From assembly GCA_947166385.1 (NCBI GenBank), contig CAMVEB010000022.1:1-64000 (forward strand): a stretch of 64,000 bases of DNA. The letters run 5' to 3'. The notes under the pieces are model-generated. The model was given only the letters and a program-made list of their open reading frames with translations, searched no databases and was not told where the DNA came from. Source of the stretch: an uncultured Clostridia bacterium. GTDB taxonomy: Bacteria > Bacillota > Clostridia > Christensenellales > Aristaeellaceae. Both the position numbers and the translations under genes were made by a program. Shown here piece after piece: positions 29,938 to 39,672 of this stretch (positions are counted from its first letter, which is position 1; the number at the start of each line of letters is the position of its first letter).

Positions 29938-30699
29938 ATGACAGACAAAGATTTGCTGATCAGCCGGTTTACTGGGATGTCGAAAGAAACCCTGGATACC
30001 CGTCTTGCAGGAATCTATTTGCACGGATCTGCTGTGATGGGATGCTATCAACCAAAGAAAAGCGATCTGGACTTCCTGATTGTGGTGAATACGCGGCTGT
30101 CAGATACGGAGAAACGTATCTTTATGGACAGACTGCTTGAACTGGATCAGGACTGTCCGGGCAAAGGAATCGAAATGAGTATCGTCACAAAAGATGTTTG
30201 CGATCCGTTTGTTTATCCGACACCCTTTCTCCTGCACTATTCCCGGATGCATACCGAATGGTATCGGAGGGATCCGGAGGATTATATCCGGAAAATGAAC
30301 GGAGCAGACAAGGATCTGGCCGCGCATTTCACCGTAATTCGGAGCAGAGGCTGCTGCCTGTATGGTCTGCCCATTCAGAATGTGTTCGGTGAAGTACCGG
30401 AACAGGACTATCTTGATTCCATATGGAATGACGTTTCAGGTGCAGAAGAAGAGATCACTGGAAACCCCATGTATCTGATTCTGAATCTGACGAGAGTCAT
30501 GGCATACCTGAAGGAAAAGAAGGTTTTATCCAAACAGGAAGGAGGAGTGTGGGGACTGAGATCCCTGCCGGAGCAGTACCATTTCCTGATCAGGTCCGCG
30601 CTTCAGGAGTATGAGAGCGGAAACAATGATCAGTATGACAGCACACTGGCAAAAGATTATGCAGATTATATGCTTGAACAGATCAGACGGCAACTATGA
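29938..30699 (+). CDS. AadA/ANT(9)-like nucleotidyltransferase
   Basis: LHGSAVMGCYQPKKSDLDFLIVV (GSx10DxD) plus AadA-like C-terminal region LPEQYHFLIRSALQEY. Confidence 0.75.
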   Translation: MTDKDLLISRFTGMSKETLDTRLAGIYLHGSAVMGCYQPKKSDLDFLIVVNTRLSDTEKRIFMDRLLELDQDCPGKGIEMSIVTKDVCDPFVYPTPFLLHYSRMHTEWYRRDPEDYIRKMNGADKDLAAHFTVIRSRGCCLYGLPIQNVFGEVPEQDYLDSIWNDVSGAEEEITGNPMYLILNLTRVMAYLKEKKVLSKQEGGVWGLRSLPEQYHFLIRSALQEYESGNNDQYDSTLAKDYADYMLEQIRRQL

Positions 30700-30731
30700 C
30701 AAAGAGAATATTGCCGCTGCCCGGTCATGAA

Positions 30732-31637
30732 TTATGATTCCCCGCCTTCCAACGGATTTGTCCACCTGGACTGCTCAATCATCATATCCCGGTGGCTGAT
30801 CTCAGTAGGATATCCCTGCTCCTGCAGGTACGCGCTGATCGCCTCGGCTATGGCCACGCTGCGGTGAACACCTCCGGTACATCCGATTGCGACGACAAGC
30901 CTGTGTTTACCTTCCTCCCTGTAATGGGGAATCAGGAAACTGAGCAGGTCTTTCCACTTTTCCATAAAGGCTGTCGTAACCGGGTGATCCATAACGAAAT
31001 TCCGTACGTCCGCATCCAGACCGGAGTGCTGGCGGAGTTCGTCGATATAGAAGGGATTCGGCAGGAAACGGACATCCAGCACCAGATCTGCCTGCCGGGG
31101 CAGTCCGCGCTTGAAACCGAAGCTCATGACATCTACCCGGAACGGTGTCTCCTTCTGGCCGCTGCCCAGCGTATCTTTCAAGGCCTTCTTCATGCGCTGA
31201 GAATTCATGCCTGTTGTGTCAATGATATAGTTGGCAATCTCCCTCAGGGGCTGCAGCCGGTTCTTTTCTTCGGCAATTGCTTCTGCCAGGTTCAGTCCCT
31301 CCTGACACAGCGGATGCTCCCGCCGGGTTTCCTTGTATCGGTTCAGCAGGGTGTCGTCGCTGGCCTCCATAAAGATGACTTCTACCGTATGGCCAAGCCT
31401 TGAGAGCTCCCGGAGCATATTGGAGACCGTCTGGGCGTCAAAAAACTCACCGCTCCGCACATCAATACCAATCGCTACGCCGGCATACCGTGTGGTGGTT
31501 GAATCAAATGCGTCCATGAGCTTTGGAAGCAGCATGGGCGGAATATTGTCCATACAGAAATTCCCCATGTCTTCCAGATAACGGACGCATGCAGTTTTGC
31601 CCGCGCCGCTCTGCCCGGTAACAATCATATACTTCAT
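30732..31637 (-). CDS. rapZ: RNase adapter protein RapZ (YvcJ)
   Basis: TGQSGAGKTACVRYLEDMGNFCMDNIPPMLLPKL; VAIGCTGGVHRSVAIAE. Confidence 0.95.
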   Translation of the reverse strand: MKYMIVTGQSGAGKTACVRYLEDMGNFCMDNIPPMLLPKLMDAFDSTTTRYAGVAIGIDVRSGEFFDAQTVSNMLRELSRLGHTVEVIFMEASDDTLLNRYKETRREHPLCQEGLNLAEAIAEEKNRLQPLREIANYIIDTTGMNSQRMKKALKDTLGSGQKETPFRVDVMSFGFKRGLPRQADLVLDVRFLPNPFYIDELRQHSGLDADVRNFVMDHPVTTAFMEKWKDLLSFLIPHYREEGKHRLVVAIGCTGGVHRSVAIAEAISAYLQEQGYPTEISHRDMMIEQSRWTNPLEGGES

Positions 31638-31987
31638 TTTCCTGCCTCCCCGCCGGAATCATATCTGACCGGAATGCCCCTGCTTAATCCCTTTGCCCCG
31701 CCGGTGCCCCTGTCCGATCATATAGCACATCTGTTTTCATCATGCAATATCTTTTTCTATTTTTTTCTGGTTTCTTCCTGCAGCAATTTTCAACCGATTG
31801 TCAAAAATTGTATTTTCTGATTTCTTTTAGAAGCATGGTCAGAAGCTGTCGAACAGAAGATGATACAGGAAGCCCATGGTTGTGGAACAGAAAAGCCTGG
31901 CTTCACAGCTTTTTCTGTTTGTGGTAGGATAGATGCAGAGGCCTGAAAGCAATTTGCGCGGAGGAGGCCTGAGAAGGAGATACAGCA

Positions 31988-32428
31988 ATGAATAAACAGA
32001 CAGTCAGCTTTTTGATCAGGGCAAAACAGGCAACCTATGCCGGTAAGGGTGCCGAAACGACCTCTTCCCGGGAAAAATCCCATGATCTGGTATACAGAGA
32101 CGGGGATTATATGTACTACGACACTTACCTGGGCGGCGACAAGTTCGCGGGGGAAGAAGCACTCTGGATCTCCGGTATTCCGTTCTGGAGCATGAACTAT
32201 GCCGGACGGGTCACCGGTCCTCATTTCAGCGGTGACTTTCTGAAAGAGGCATTGCTTCATGTCCCGGAAGAAAACCCCTATCGTGGGCCGGAGAATTATG
32301 AAAACGGGGAGTATGCATACCATTGTGATGTTCACGGAAACTTTGAGTGGTTTCAGGGAAAGGAAACGATTGAATATCAGGGAAAACTGATCTATGAATG
32401 CTATTTTCATGGGGGATTGATTTCCTGA
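31988..32428 (+). CDS. DUF5680-like protein
   Basis: FLIRAKQATYAGKGAETTSSREKSHDLVYRDGDYMYYDTYLGGDKFAGEEALW pattern. Confidence 0.65.
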   Translation: MNKQTVSFLIRAKQATYAGKGAETTSSREKSHDLVYRDGDYMYYDTYLGGDKFAGEEALWISGIPFWSMNYAGRVTGPHFSGDFLKEALLHVPEENPYRGPENYENGEYAYHCDVHGNFEWFQGKETIEYQGKLIYECYFHGGLIS

Positions 32429-32477
32429 ATCTGTGAAAATAAACGATTGAGGTAAAACGAAGGAAGGAGAAAAGGCT

Positions 32478-33494
32478 ATGATCGATGAAAGAAAGACACT
32501 GGGAGAGCTGCTATCCGATCCACTGATTGAAAAGATTGCGCCGGACGCCATTCGGAAGATGGATCTGACGAAGGACGAAAAGTGGGGGAAAACTCTGGCA
32601 CAGCTAAGGAAGGACTGCTTTGGCGGTGATCTTGCAGCGGGGCTTGAAACACTGTTTCGGGCGGCGAAGAGCGGGGAATGGTATTATCCGCTTTATACGG
32701 AAGCTGAATGCGAAGAAGACGCGGGCAGGAAAGGTGCGAACCTGGTGTGGCTGCCGTCCCAGGCGGAGGATGCGGGCAGCCGACCTTATATTCTGCTGGT
32801 GCCGGGAGGCGGATTTGTGAACGTGTGGAACCTGACGGAAGGCTGGCCGGTGGCGGCACAGTTCAACCGCCTGGGTTACAACGTTTTCGTCCTGACTTAT
32901 CAGGTGGCGGTGGACGATCATCTGCTGGAGCGGGAGATGGGCGACTTTGCCCGGGCAATCGCGCTGATCAGGGACCGAGCGGATGTGTTCCATGTGGATT
33001 GGAAACGTTATATAACCTGCGGTTTTTCAGCGGGCGGTTATCTGGTGTGCCTGTGGAATGTGCCTGAAAAAGGCTTTGCCTTCCATAACCTCCCAAAGCC
33101 CCAGGCAGTTTTCCCGGTGTATCCGGCTGTGAGCTGGAAACTAAACCGTCAGGATTGGGCGGGAGAAGCGGACGATGAGGATGACGGGTCTGATCTTGCA
33201 CTTTTCGGATGCGATATCGAAACCGCGATCCATTCCCCCTTTGAAATTCCCGATCATGCGGAATGCTTCCCACCCTGCGCGGTTTTCCTGACAAAGACAG
33301 ATGAACTGGTGAATCCGGAACACTCCTACCTGTTGCAGCAGGCTTTGCAGCGGCACGGCATTCCCTGCAGGCTGGAAGCCGGTCCTTCCGGCGGACATGG
33401 CTTTGCTGACGGGACGGGCATGTGCATGGCCGGATGGATCGAACGGGCGGTCAGGTGGTATGAGGAATTGAGCGGCAAAGGAAGGTGCCTCTGA
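32478..33494 (+). CDS. Alpha/beta hydrolase (esterase)
   Basis: LLVPGGGFVNVWN, CGFSAGGYLVCLWN nucleophile elbow, GGHGFADG. Confidence 0.82.
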   Translation: MIDERKTLGELLSDPLIEKIAPDAIRKMDLTKDEKWGKTLAQLRKDCFGGDLAAGLETLFRAAKSGEWYYPLYTEAECEEDAGRKGANLVWLPSQAEDAGSRPYILLVPGGGFVNVWNLTEGWPVAAQFNRLGYNVFVLTYQVAVDDHLLEREMGDFARAIALIRDRADVFHVDWKRYITCGFSAGGYLVCLWNVPEKGFAFHNLPKPQAVFPVYPAVSWKLNRQDWAGEADDEDDGSDLALFGCDIETAIHSPFEIPDHAECFPPCAVFLTKTDELVNPEHSYLLQQALQRHGIPCRLEAGPSGGHGFADGTGMCMAGWIERAVRWYEELSGKGRCL

Positions 33495-34135
33495 TGAAAA
33501 AAATGATTGCATTGATTCTTGCAGCTTTCCTGTTCACAGGCATGGCCGGTGTAACAGGAACTGCCGTGGCAGAAGAGCATACCGTTGTGACAGCCCTGGC
33601 GGCGGAAGTAAATCCGGATCATCTCATATCCATCGCCGTGGACGCAAAGATTACAGGCTATGATCCTGACAGGGACCTGGCTTCTGTTACAATTATTGTC
33701 CCTGAACGATACGACCCGGAGGAGATCAAGGCGCTCAGGGTCGGAGATGCGATATACACACAGGGGCAGGAGGTGAGTATCCGCACCATCTCAGAAGTCG
33801 ATGGATATATTGTTCTGAATAACGGTGCTGATGACGAGGTTTACCTCTTCGAATCCGTAGATTTGAATTACTGGATTATGGACATCAACGATAATACCTG
33901 GACGGAGTTTGTCAAGGAAACGGTACCGGTTGCTGACCATTTTCTCTTCCTGGATGAGATTGATCCGGTGACTGGTGAGGGCCTCCTGAATCCAACAGTG
34001 CACAACAAGGCAGAGTTTCTGGAAATCATGAACAACCCGGATGATCCCGGCTTTGATATCCGGAACGTCAAAGCTGTGTTTGATGAGCATGGTGACCTGG
34101 CGCTGATCAGACGGATCTATGTTCCGTGGCAGTAA
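33494..34135 (+). CDS. Secreted protein of unknown function
   Basis: Signal peptide MKKMIALILAAFLFTGMAGVTGTAVA; start overlaps previous stop (ATGA). Confidence 0.6.
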   Translation: MKKMIALILAAFLFTGMAGVTGTAVAEEHTVVTALAAEVNPDHLISIAVDAKITGYDPDRDLASVTIIVPERYDPEEIKALRVGDAIYTQGQEVSIRTISEVDGYIVLNNGADDEVYLFESVDLNYWIMDINDNTWTEFVKETVPVADHFLFLDEIDPVTGEGLLNPTVHNKAEFLEIMNNPDDPGFDIRNVKAVFDEHGDLALIRRIYVPWQ

Positions 34136-34240
34136 TGACGGACGTACCTAGGTTGCGCGATGATCGGGAACGAGTGGTGAAGGGGAAGAAACAGAAACAG
34201 GGAAATGATTGATGAGAGAGCTGAAACAGAGGGAAACGCC

Positions 34241-36319
34241 ATGAAAAAAAGAATTGCCGCCGGTTTTCTGCTTCTCTGCCTGTTCGCACTGTTCGTACAG
34301 GCGTCCGCTTTCGCGGAAGCGGTGGAACAGGATCTTTATGAGGCCTGGATATGGGAACCTTCTGTGAAGAAGGATGATTCGCTTTCCACCGGCCAGGCAA
34401 CCTGCTGGTCCTGCGTTACGTTCGGCTCCTATCCGCAGACGGAAATCGTCGCATCGGCCTTCGACGCGGTGGATGATTATGCGGTACAGGAGGGCGATGT
34501 TCTGGAAGACCCGGGCCTGTACGAAAAGCTGGCCAGGGCCGAATGGCAGGATAACCGGACGGAGATCGGCGGAGTCCGCTACCTGCGCGTAAACCGCGGG
34601 GAAACGGCTTCGGGCAGTACTGAAAGCAATCAGCATTACCGCTGGGACGGAGATTCCGAATGGCATTATTTCCGCTTCGATCCCATCCGGTGGCGCATCA
34701 TCGGTCTGGAAGGCGGCGCCGCCTGCCTGATGGCGGACAGGCTGATGGATTGCCGGCCTTATCATACGGAGAACGGGCCGGTCACCTGGGGAAGCTCCGC
34801 CATCCGGAGCTGGCTGAACGGTTACCCGGCCAAAGAAAACAGCGCGGGGATCGATTACCGTGGAAAAGGATTCCTGAATACAGCGTTTGACGCGGAACAG
34901 CAGAAAGCCCTGATCCGGACCCGGATTGAGAACCGGCCGAACGGGCTGTACGGTACCGACTGCGGAAACGATACGGAAGACTTTCTTTTTCTGCTTTCCA
35001 ACGATGAGGTATTCAGTTCAGACACCGCTGCGCGGAATGGTTTCTACGCTTCCACCGGTTATGATGATCCTGCAAAGCGTTTCCGCTCAACCATGTACGC
35101 CAAATGTATGGGCTCCTGGTGGTCCTCCGTAAGCGGCTATATGGGAAACAGTTTCTGGTTTATGCGCACCTGCGGATATACCAGGGAAAGCGTTACCTAC
35201 ATCTGCGACTTTGGCTATATATACCAGCGCGGAACCATCTCCACCTGCGAAGACGCGGGCATCCTCCCTGCCGTCTGGATCGACCTGGATCTGGCAAAGC
35301 CCGAACCGGCCGGAACGGTTTCCTCCGGGGATGTCCTGAAACACGCATTCCCGGAGACGGAGGAAGAGGGTCTGCAGAAAAGGGACAGGATCACGAATCC
35401 CGTCGTCCATCCGGATCCGGAAGCGCCGGACGGTAAAAAAGCAACCTATTCCCTGATCCGTTTTGGAAGTTATCCGCAGTCTGAGATTGTGCCGGAATCC
35501 GACGGGGTTTCCACGGGCAGCGTCGCGGATCCGGAACTGTACAGGAAACTGGAATCCGCCGTGTGGGACGGCGGTGAATGCGAACTGGAAGGACGGCGAT
35601 ATATCCGGGTGTTTCCGCCGGATGAAAAACGCGTCCGGCACGCCCGGTATTTTGTCCGCGAGCCGCTCGTGTGGCGCGTGCTGGAAGTCCGGGACGGAAC
35701 CGCGCTTCTGCTTTCGCATACCGCTGTCGAATGTGAACCATTCCAGGAGGATCTCCGGGATGTCAGCTGGGGAAACTGCACGCTCCGCAGCTGGTTGAAC
35801 GGATACGGGGCGGAAGAAAACGCTTCCGGAAAGGATTTTTCCGACGCCGGGGAAAACTTCCTGGACATGGCATTTTCCTCCGGGGAGCAGGCAGCAATCC
35901 TGGAAACATCCGTACGGAACGAGGCGAATTATTATTTCGGGACAGATTCCGGGAAGCAGACGGAAGACCGGATTTTCCTTCTGGCAGAATCCGAGCTGTT
36001 CATCCATGACAGTTCGGAAATCCACGGATTCAGCCGGCGCGATGAAGTCGCCGACCGGGCAAAGCAGTTCCAGCCGACAGGCTATGCGCTCTGGAAAGGT
36101 GCCTGGCAGGAAGCGGGAGAACGGGGAAACGTCTTCTGGATCACCCGTACGACGGGCTATACCCACGCCAACGTGGTCTATGTGGATGAATCCGGCTATA
36201 TGTACAACCGCGGAATCCTTGTAACCTGCGGGGATGCTGCTGTCATTCCGGCGCTGGTTCTGGATCTGGATTCCACTGTCTACGAATACGCCGGCGTCTA
36301 TACGGCCGGGGGAGGGTGA
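34241..36319 (+). CDS. Secreted protein with two DUF6273-like repeats
   Basis: Signal peptide; repeated FGSYPQ(T/S)EIV ... W R(I/V)(I/L)... IRSWLNGY/LRSWLNGY modules. Confidence 0.65.
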   Translation: MKKRIAAGFLLLCLFALFVQASAFAEAVEQDLYEAWIWEPSVKKDDSLSTGQATCWSCVTFGSYPQTEIVASAFDAVDDYAVQEGDVLEDPGLYEKLARAEWQDNRTEIGGVRYLRVNRGETASGSTESNQHYRWDGDSEWHYFRFDPIRWRIIGLEGGAACLMADRLMDCRPYHTENGPVTWGSSAIRSWLNGYPAKENSAGIDYRGKGFLNTAFDAEQQKALIRTRIENRPNGLYGTDCGNDTEDFLFLLSNDEVFSSDTAARNGFYASTGYDDPAKRFRSTMYAKCMGSWWSSVSGYMGNSFWFMRTCGYTRESVTYICDFGYIYQRGTISTCEDAGILPAVWIDLDLAKPEPAGTVSSGDVLKHAFPETEEEGLQKRDRITNPVVHPDPEAPDGKKATYSLIRFGSYPQSEIVPESDGVSTGSVADPELYRKLESAVWDGGECELEGRRYIRVFPPDEKRVRHARYFVREPLVWRVLEVRDGTALLLSHTAVECEPFQEDLRDVSWGNCTLRSWLNGYGAEENASGKDFSDAGENFLDMAFSSGEQAAILETSVRNEANYYFGTDSGKQTEDRIFLLAESELFIHDSSEIHGFSRRDEVADRAKQFQPTGYALWKGAWQEAGERGNVFWITRTTGYTHANVVYVDESGYMYNRGILVTCGDAAVIPALVLDLDSTVYEYAGVYTAGGG

Positions 36320-36356
36320 GAGAATCCGCCGGCAGTTCACATTATAAAGGTTGGTC

Positions 36357-37592
36357 TTACTGATACATCGGGCTAGGCATGGGAACCGTTTCGCATTGAT
36401 CCTTTGCCAGGCCGGGTTCGTCCTTCAGAGAAGCGTTGAAAATGGCCCGCGGCCCGTATCTGTTTCGGATTCCGTCAATTGCGTCATCCAGCGCTTGCTG
36501 TTTCTGATGAGGAACATAATCATTGAACATGTCCAGCTGGACCGGCGCGGATGCGCTTCTGGGATTAATCCCGCGGATGGTCAATGCACGAATCGGTTTT
36601 TCCCAGTTGTAACTTGTCCGAAACAGTTCATATCCTGCGCAGGCAATCTCGTAAGGGCTCTGCGAAGGATAAGACAACGGTGCCTGCCATTGCTGCCAGC
36701 CCAGTTCATTATCGCGAACGGAGATCTGAACAGCACAGGCCTGAATCTCATGAACCCGAAGCCGATGACCGACATCCTGTGCCAACTCCAGGAGAACCAG
36801 CCATACCTCATAATTGCTTTCCAAGTCATGGATGCAGGTGGAACCATGCCCGACGCTTTTCACCGGAGGCTCATAATGTGCCGGCATAACCCGCGCCCCG
36901 TCTGTGCCATTCGCGAACCGGTGCAGCATCAGGCCGTTTTTGCCCAGCTTGTTATGAACGATCCAGGGATCAGTATTGGCAAGATCGCCAATGGTCATGA
37001 TTCCGAGCATTGCCAGCTTTCGGGCAGTCGCCGGCCCCACATATAGCAGATCGGAAACAGGCAATGGCCATACTTTTTCCCGATAATCAGCTTTTGAAAT
37101 TGCCGTCACTGCGTTGGGTTTCTTCATATCGCTGCCGAGCTTGGCAAAGATCTTCGAGAAGGAAACGCCAACGGAGACCGTCAGACCCGTCTCTGTCTGT
37201 ACTGTCTTCCGGATCTCCTCCGCAATCCTGTATCCTTCATCGGAAACATCATTGGTAAAAGGGAGATCAATCCAGTTTTCGTCCATTCCGAAAGGTTCAA
37301 TCGTTTCAGAATAGCGCCTGTAAATTCTTCGGATGATTCTGGAATACTTCAGATACATATCATAATGCGGGGGAATCATAATCAGACCGGGACAAGCCTG
37401 CTTTGCCTGCCAATTCGCCATTCCTGTCTTCACACCGTGGCGTTTTGCCGGGTAGCTGGCGGTTAAAACAATCCCGTGACGATTTTCAGTGGAACCGCAA
37501 ACGGCGACCATCCGGTTTTTCAGATGAGGGGCTTCATTCATCTCGACGGAGGCGTAAAAGCAGTTCAGATCACTGTGCAGGATGACGCTCAT
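36357..37592 (-). CDS. Y-family DNA polymerase (Pol IV/UvrX-like)
   Basis: VILHSDLNCFYASVEM, VAVCGSTENRHGIVLTASYPAKRHGVKTGMANWQAKQ, GMDENWIDL. Confidence 0.9.
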   Translation of the reverse strand: MSVILHSDLNCFYASVEMNEAPHLKNRMVAVCGSTENRHGIVLTASYPAKRHGVKTGMANWQAKQACPGLIMIPPHYDMYLKYSRIIRRIYRRYSETIEPFGMDENWIDLPFTNDVSDEGYRIAEEIRKTVQTETGLTVSVGVSFSKIFAKLGSDMKKPNAVTAISKADYREKVWPLPVSDLLYVGPATARKLAMLGIMTIGDLANTDPWIVHNKLGKNGLMLHRFANGTDGARVMPAHYEPPVKSVGHGSTCIHDLESNYEVWLVLLELAQDVGHRLRVHEIQACAVQISVRDNELGWQQWQAPLSYPSQSPYEIACAGYELFRTSYNWEKPIRALTIRGINPRSASAPVQLDMFNDYVPHQKQQALDDAIDGIRNRYGPRAIFNASLKDEPGLAKDQCETVPMPSPMYQ

Positions 37593-37691
37593 GGGGGATC
37601 CCCTTTCCTGAAAGCCTTCGATTTCCCCAAGGAGGAAATGCGTGCGAGTGAAGCATAAAACAAAAATTTTGCTCTTTCAATACCTGAATAC

Positions 37692-37703
37692 GAACATGTG
37701 TTC
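37692..37703. promoter_or_regulatory. LexA/DinR-type SOS box
   Basis: GAAC-ATGT-GTTC matches the GAACN4GTTC consensus; within a TTGAAA-16-TATTCA candidate promoter for the Y-family polymerase on the minus strand. Confidence 0.8.
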
Positions 37704-37842
37704 TATTTTCAAAAATTAATGATTTCAAACATCCGAAGCTGTGGCTTGATTTTCTGAGATACAAAATTTTTATATTTCATGTATTTACATCGTCAGCAAA
37801 CTGTGATAAGATGGCTTCGATGAACGTGAAGGAGGTTTGGAC

Positions 37843-38709
37843 GTGAAAAAAACCGAAAGCGGCAACCTGATCACTCCGGCCGATGCCCGGAGTGAGAAGA
37901 CTGCAGATTTTAACAGGGCGCGCTACGGTGAATTAATCCGTTCCTGCCGAAAGAAGGAAGATCTCACCCAGGCGGATCTGGCAAATAAACTTGGAATACC
38001 GAAAACATACGTCGGCCACTGGGAAGCGGGGCGTTCCCGCCCTGACATGAATCTGATTCCCGGTTTGTGCAACGCTCTGGGAATCAGTCTTTCCTGCTTT
38101 TTTGATACGCCGGAAAGTGAAGACGCACTGACAGAGCAAGAGCGGCATTTCATGGAAGGATACCGCAAAGTGGATACCAGGGACAGAATGATCCTTGACT
38201 CCGCGCTGGAAACCATGATTGTTCTGAAAGATGAAGCACGATGGGATTATTGCCGGAAGAACTTTCTCGTCATCGACCACAATGATCAGACAGCTGCGGC
38301 TGGTTCGGGTACAATTCTGGAAGAAGAAACAGAAACATATCAGATGTTTATTCGTGTCAACCCGAAAGCTAAGCATGCTGATGAGATTGTCACTGTCAGC
38401 GGTTCTTCCATGGAGCCGATGTTCCATCACGGTCAGGATGTGTATATAGAACACACGCCAGATCTGGAAATTGGAGAAATCGGTTTGTTCATTGTCAACG
38501 GCAATGGCTATATCAAACAACTTCAGGACGGCTGTTTACATTCACTGAATCCCGATTACGACGACATTGAGCTTCATGAATCCGATACGACACGCATCGT
38601 GGGCCGTGTGCTTGGCGCGGTTGATCAGGATGATTATCCGAATGATGATGAACTGAAGATTCTTCAGGAGCTCGACCGTGAAAACGCTTTTGACGAAACG
38701 GACGGCTGA
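37843..38709 (+). CDS. XRE-family regulator with C-terminal S24/LexA-like peptidase domain
   Basis: HTH LTQADLANKLGIPKTYVGHWEAGRSRPDMN; S24-like VSGSSMEPMFHHGQDVYIEHTPDLEIGEIGLFIVNGNGYIKQL; GGAGGT RBS before GTG. Confidence 0.88.
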   Translation: MKKTESGNLITPADARSEKTADFNRARYGELIRSCRKKEDLTQADLANKLGIPKTYVGHWEAGRSRPDMNLIPGLCNALGISLSCFFDTPESEDALTEQERHFMEGYRKVDTRDRMILDSALETMIVLKDEARWDYCRKNFLVIDHNDQTAAAGSGTILEEETETYQMFIRVNPKAKHADEIVTVSGSSMEPMFHHGQDVYIEHTPDLEIGEIGLFIVNGNGYIKQLQDGCLHSLNPDYDDIELHESDTTRIVGRVLGAVDQDDYPNDDELKILQELDRENAFDETDG

Positions 38710-38783
38710 GATCCTTCCAAGAAATAATCACCGGACACAGAGCTGTCCGGCCTGTTTCCTGCACCATTTTTTAGGAGGCGGCT

Positions 38784-39071
38784 ATGAATACTGTTCCACG
38801 GTATATCCGGGAGTATGTTGACGTAAATGTGGATTTCGACAAGGACGGATACATGCTTCCCAAGATGCTGATCTGGGAAGACGGCCACCGGTACGAGATC
38901 GATAAGATCAAGGCCATTCAGCCTGCCCCCGCGCTCAAGGCCGGTGGGCAGGGCGACCGGTATACGATTATGATCGAAGGGCATGAACGGTATCTGTTCT
39001 TTGAACATAATGCTGATTATGGTGATGAGAAGATCGGGAAATGGTTTGTGGAAAGGAAGATTGCCCCATGA
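38784..39071 (+). CDS. Small protein of unknown function in SOS locus
   Basis: RBS aggaggcggct + ATG; same strand, tightly followed by a LexA-HTH gene. Confidence 0.7.
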   Translation: MNTVPRYIREYVDVNVDFDKDGYMLPKMLIWEDGHRYEIDKIKAIQPAPALKAGGQGDRYTIMIEGHERYLFFEHNADYGDEKIGKWFVERKIAP

Positions 39072-39544
39072 AACCCTCAAAGAAAGGCCGGATTATTGCT
39101 TTTATCGCCGAGTTTATAGATCAGCACGGCTTTTCTCCGACATACCGGGAGATTGCTGAAGGTCTGGGCTATGCGTCTGTCAGCACTGTGTACCAGCATA
39201 TTACAGCGCTGAAAGAAAAAGGGCTGATCTGCGAAACTGACGGTAGATCCAGATCACTTGTGCTGGTGAACGGCATCCATGACGCCGGACAGAGCAATCC
39301 GGAAGAGCAACATGTCTGCCTGAAGACATTTGACGGAGGAAGCCTGTTCCTCACTTATGTCATGCGCGAAGGCAGTCTGGAGTTCTGCAACGTATTTTGC
39401 GCAAGCGCGCCGCATGATTCCGGGGATATTGTGGCCTGCTGCCCTATGACAGAAGAGGCATATGATTCTGTCCTGGCAAAATCGGAAAGCTTTTATTCAC
39501 AAAGGCATGGGAACCGAAAGAAGAACGGGGTATTTTTTCCCTAA
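39068..39544 (+). CDS. LexA-type winged-HTH protein lacking an S24 peptidase domain
   Basis: GRIIAFIAEFIDQHGFSPTYREIAEGLGYASVSTVYQHITALKEKGLICETDGRSRSLVL; no Ser/Lys peptidase motif downstream. Confidence 0.78.
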   Translation: MKPSKKGRIIAFIAEFIDQHGFSPTYREIAEGLGYASVSTVYQHITALKEKGLICETDGRSRSLVLVNGIHDAGQSNPEEQHVCLKTFDGGSLFLTYVMREGSLEFCNVFCASAPHDSGDIVACCPMTEEAYDSVLAKSESFYSQRHGNRKKNGVFFP

Positions 39545-39576
39545 AAACATACGTTATCCGGCGGGAATGTTTCGTG

Positions 39577-39605
39577 TTGACAATTGATATAAAGTACTTT
39601 ATAAT
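39577..39605 (+). promoter_or_regulatory. Consensus sigma-A promoter with internal palindrome
   Basis: TTGACA-17 nt-TATAAT; ATAAAGTACTTTAT perfect 14-nt palindrome at 39589-39602. Confidence 0.85.
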
Positions 39606-39672
39606 ATAAAGCATCATGGAAAGCAGTATTATCATCTGCTTTCCGGAAACATCACTCAAAGGAGAGACCTGT

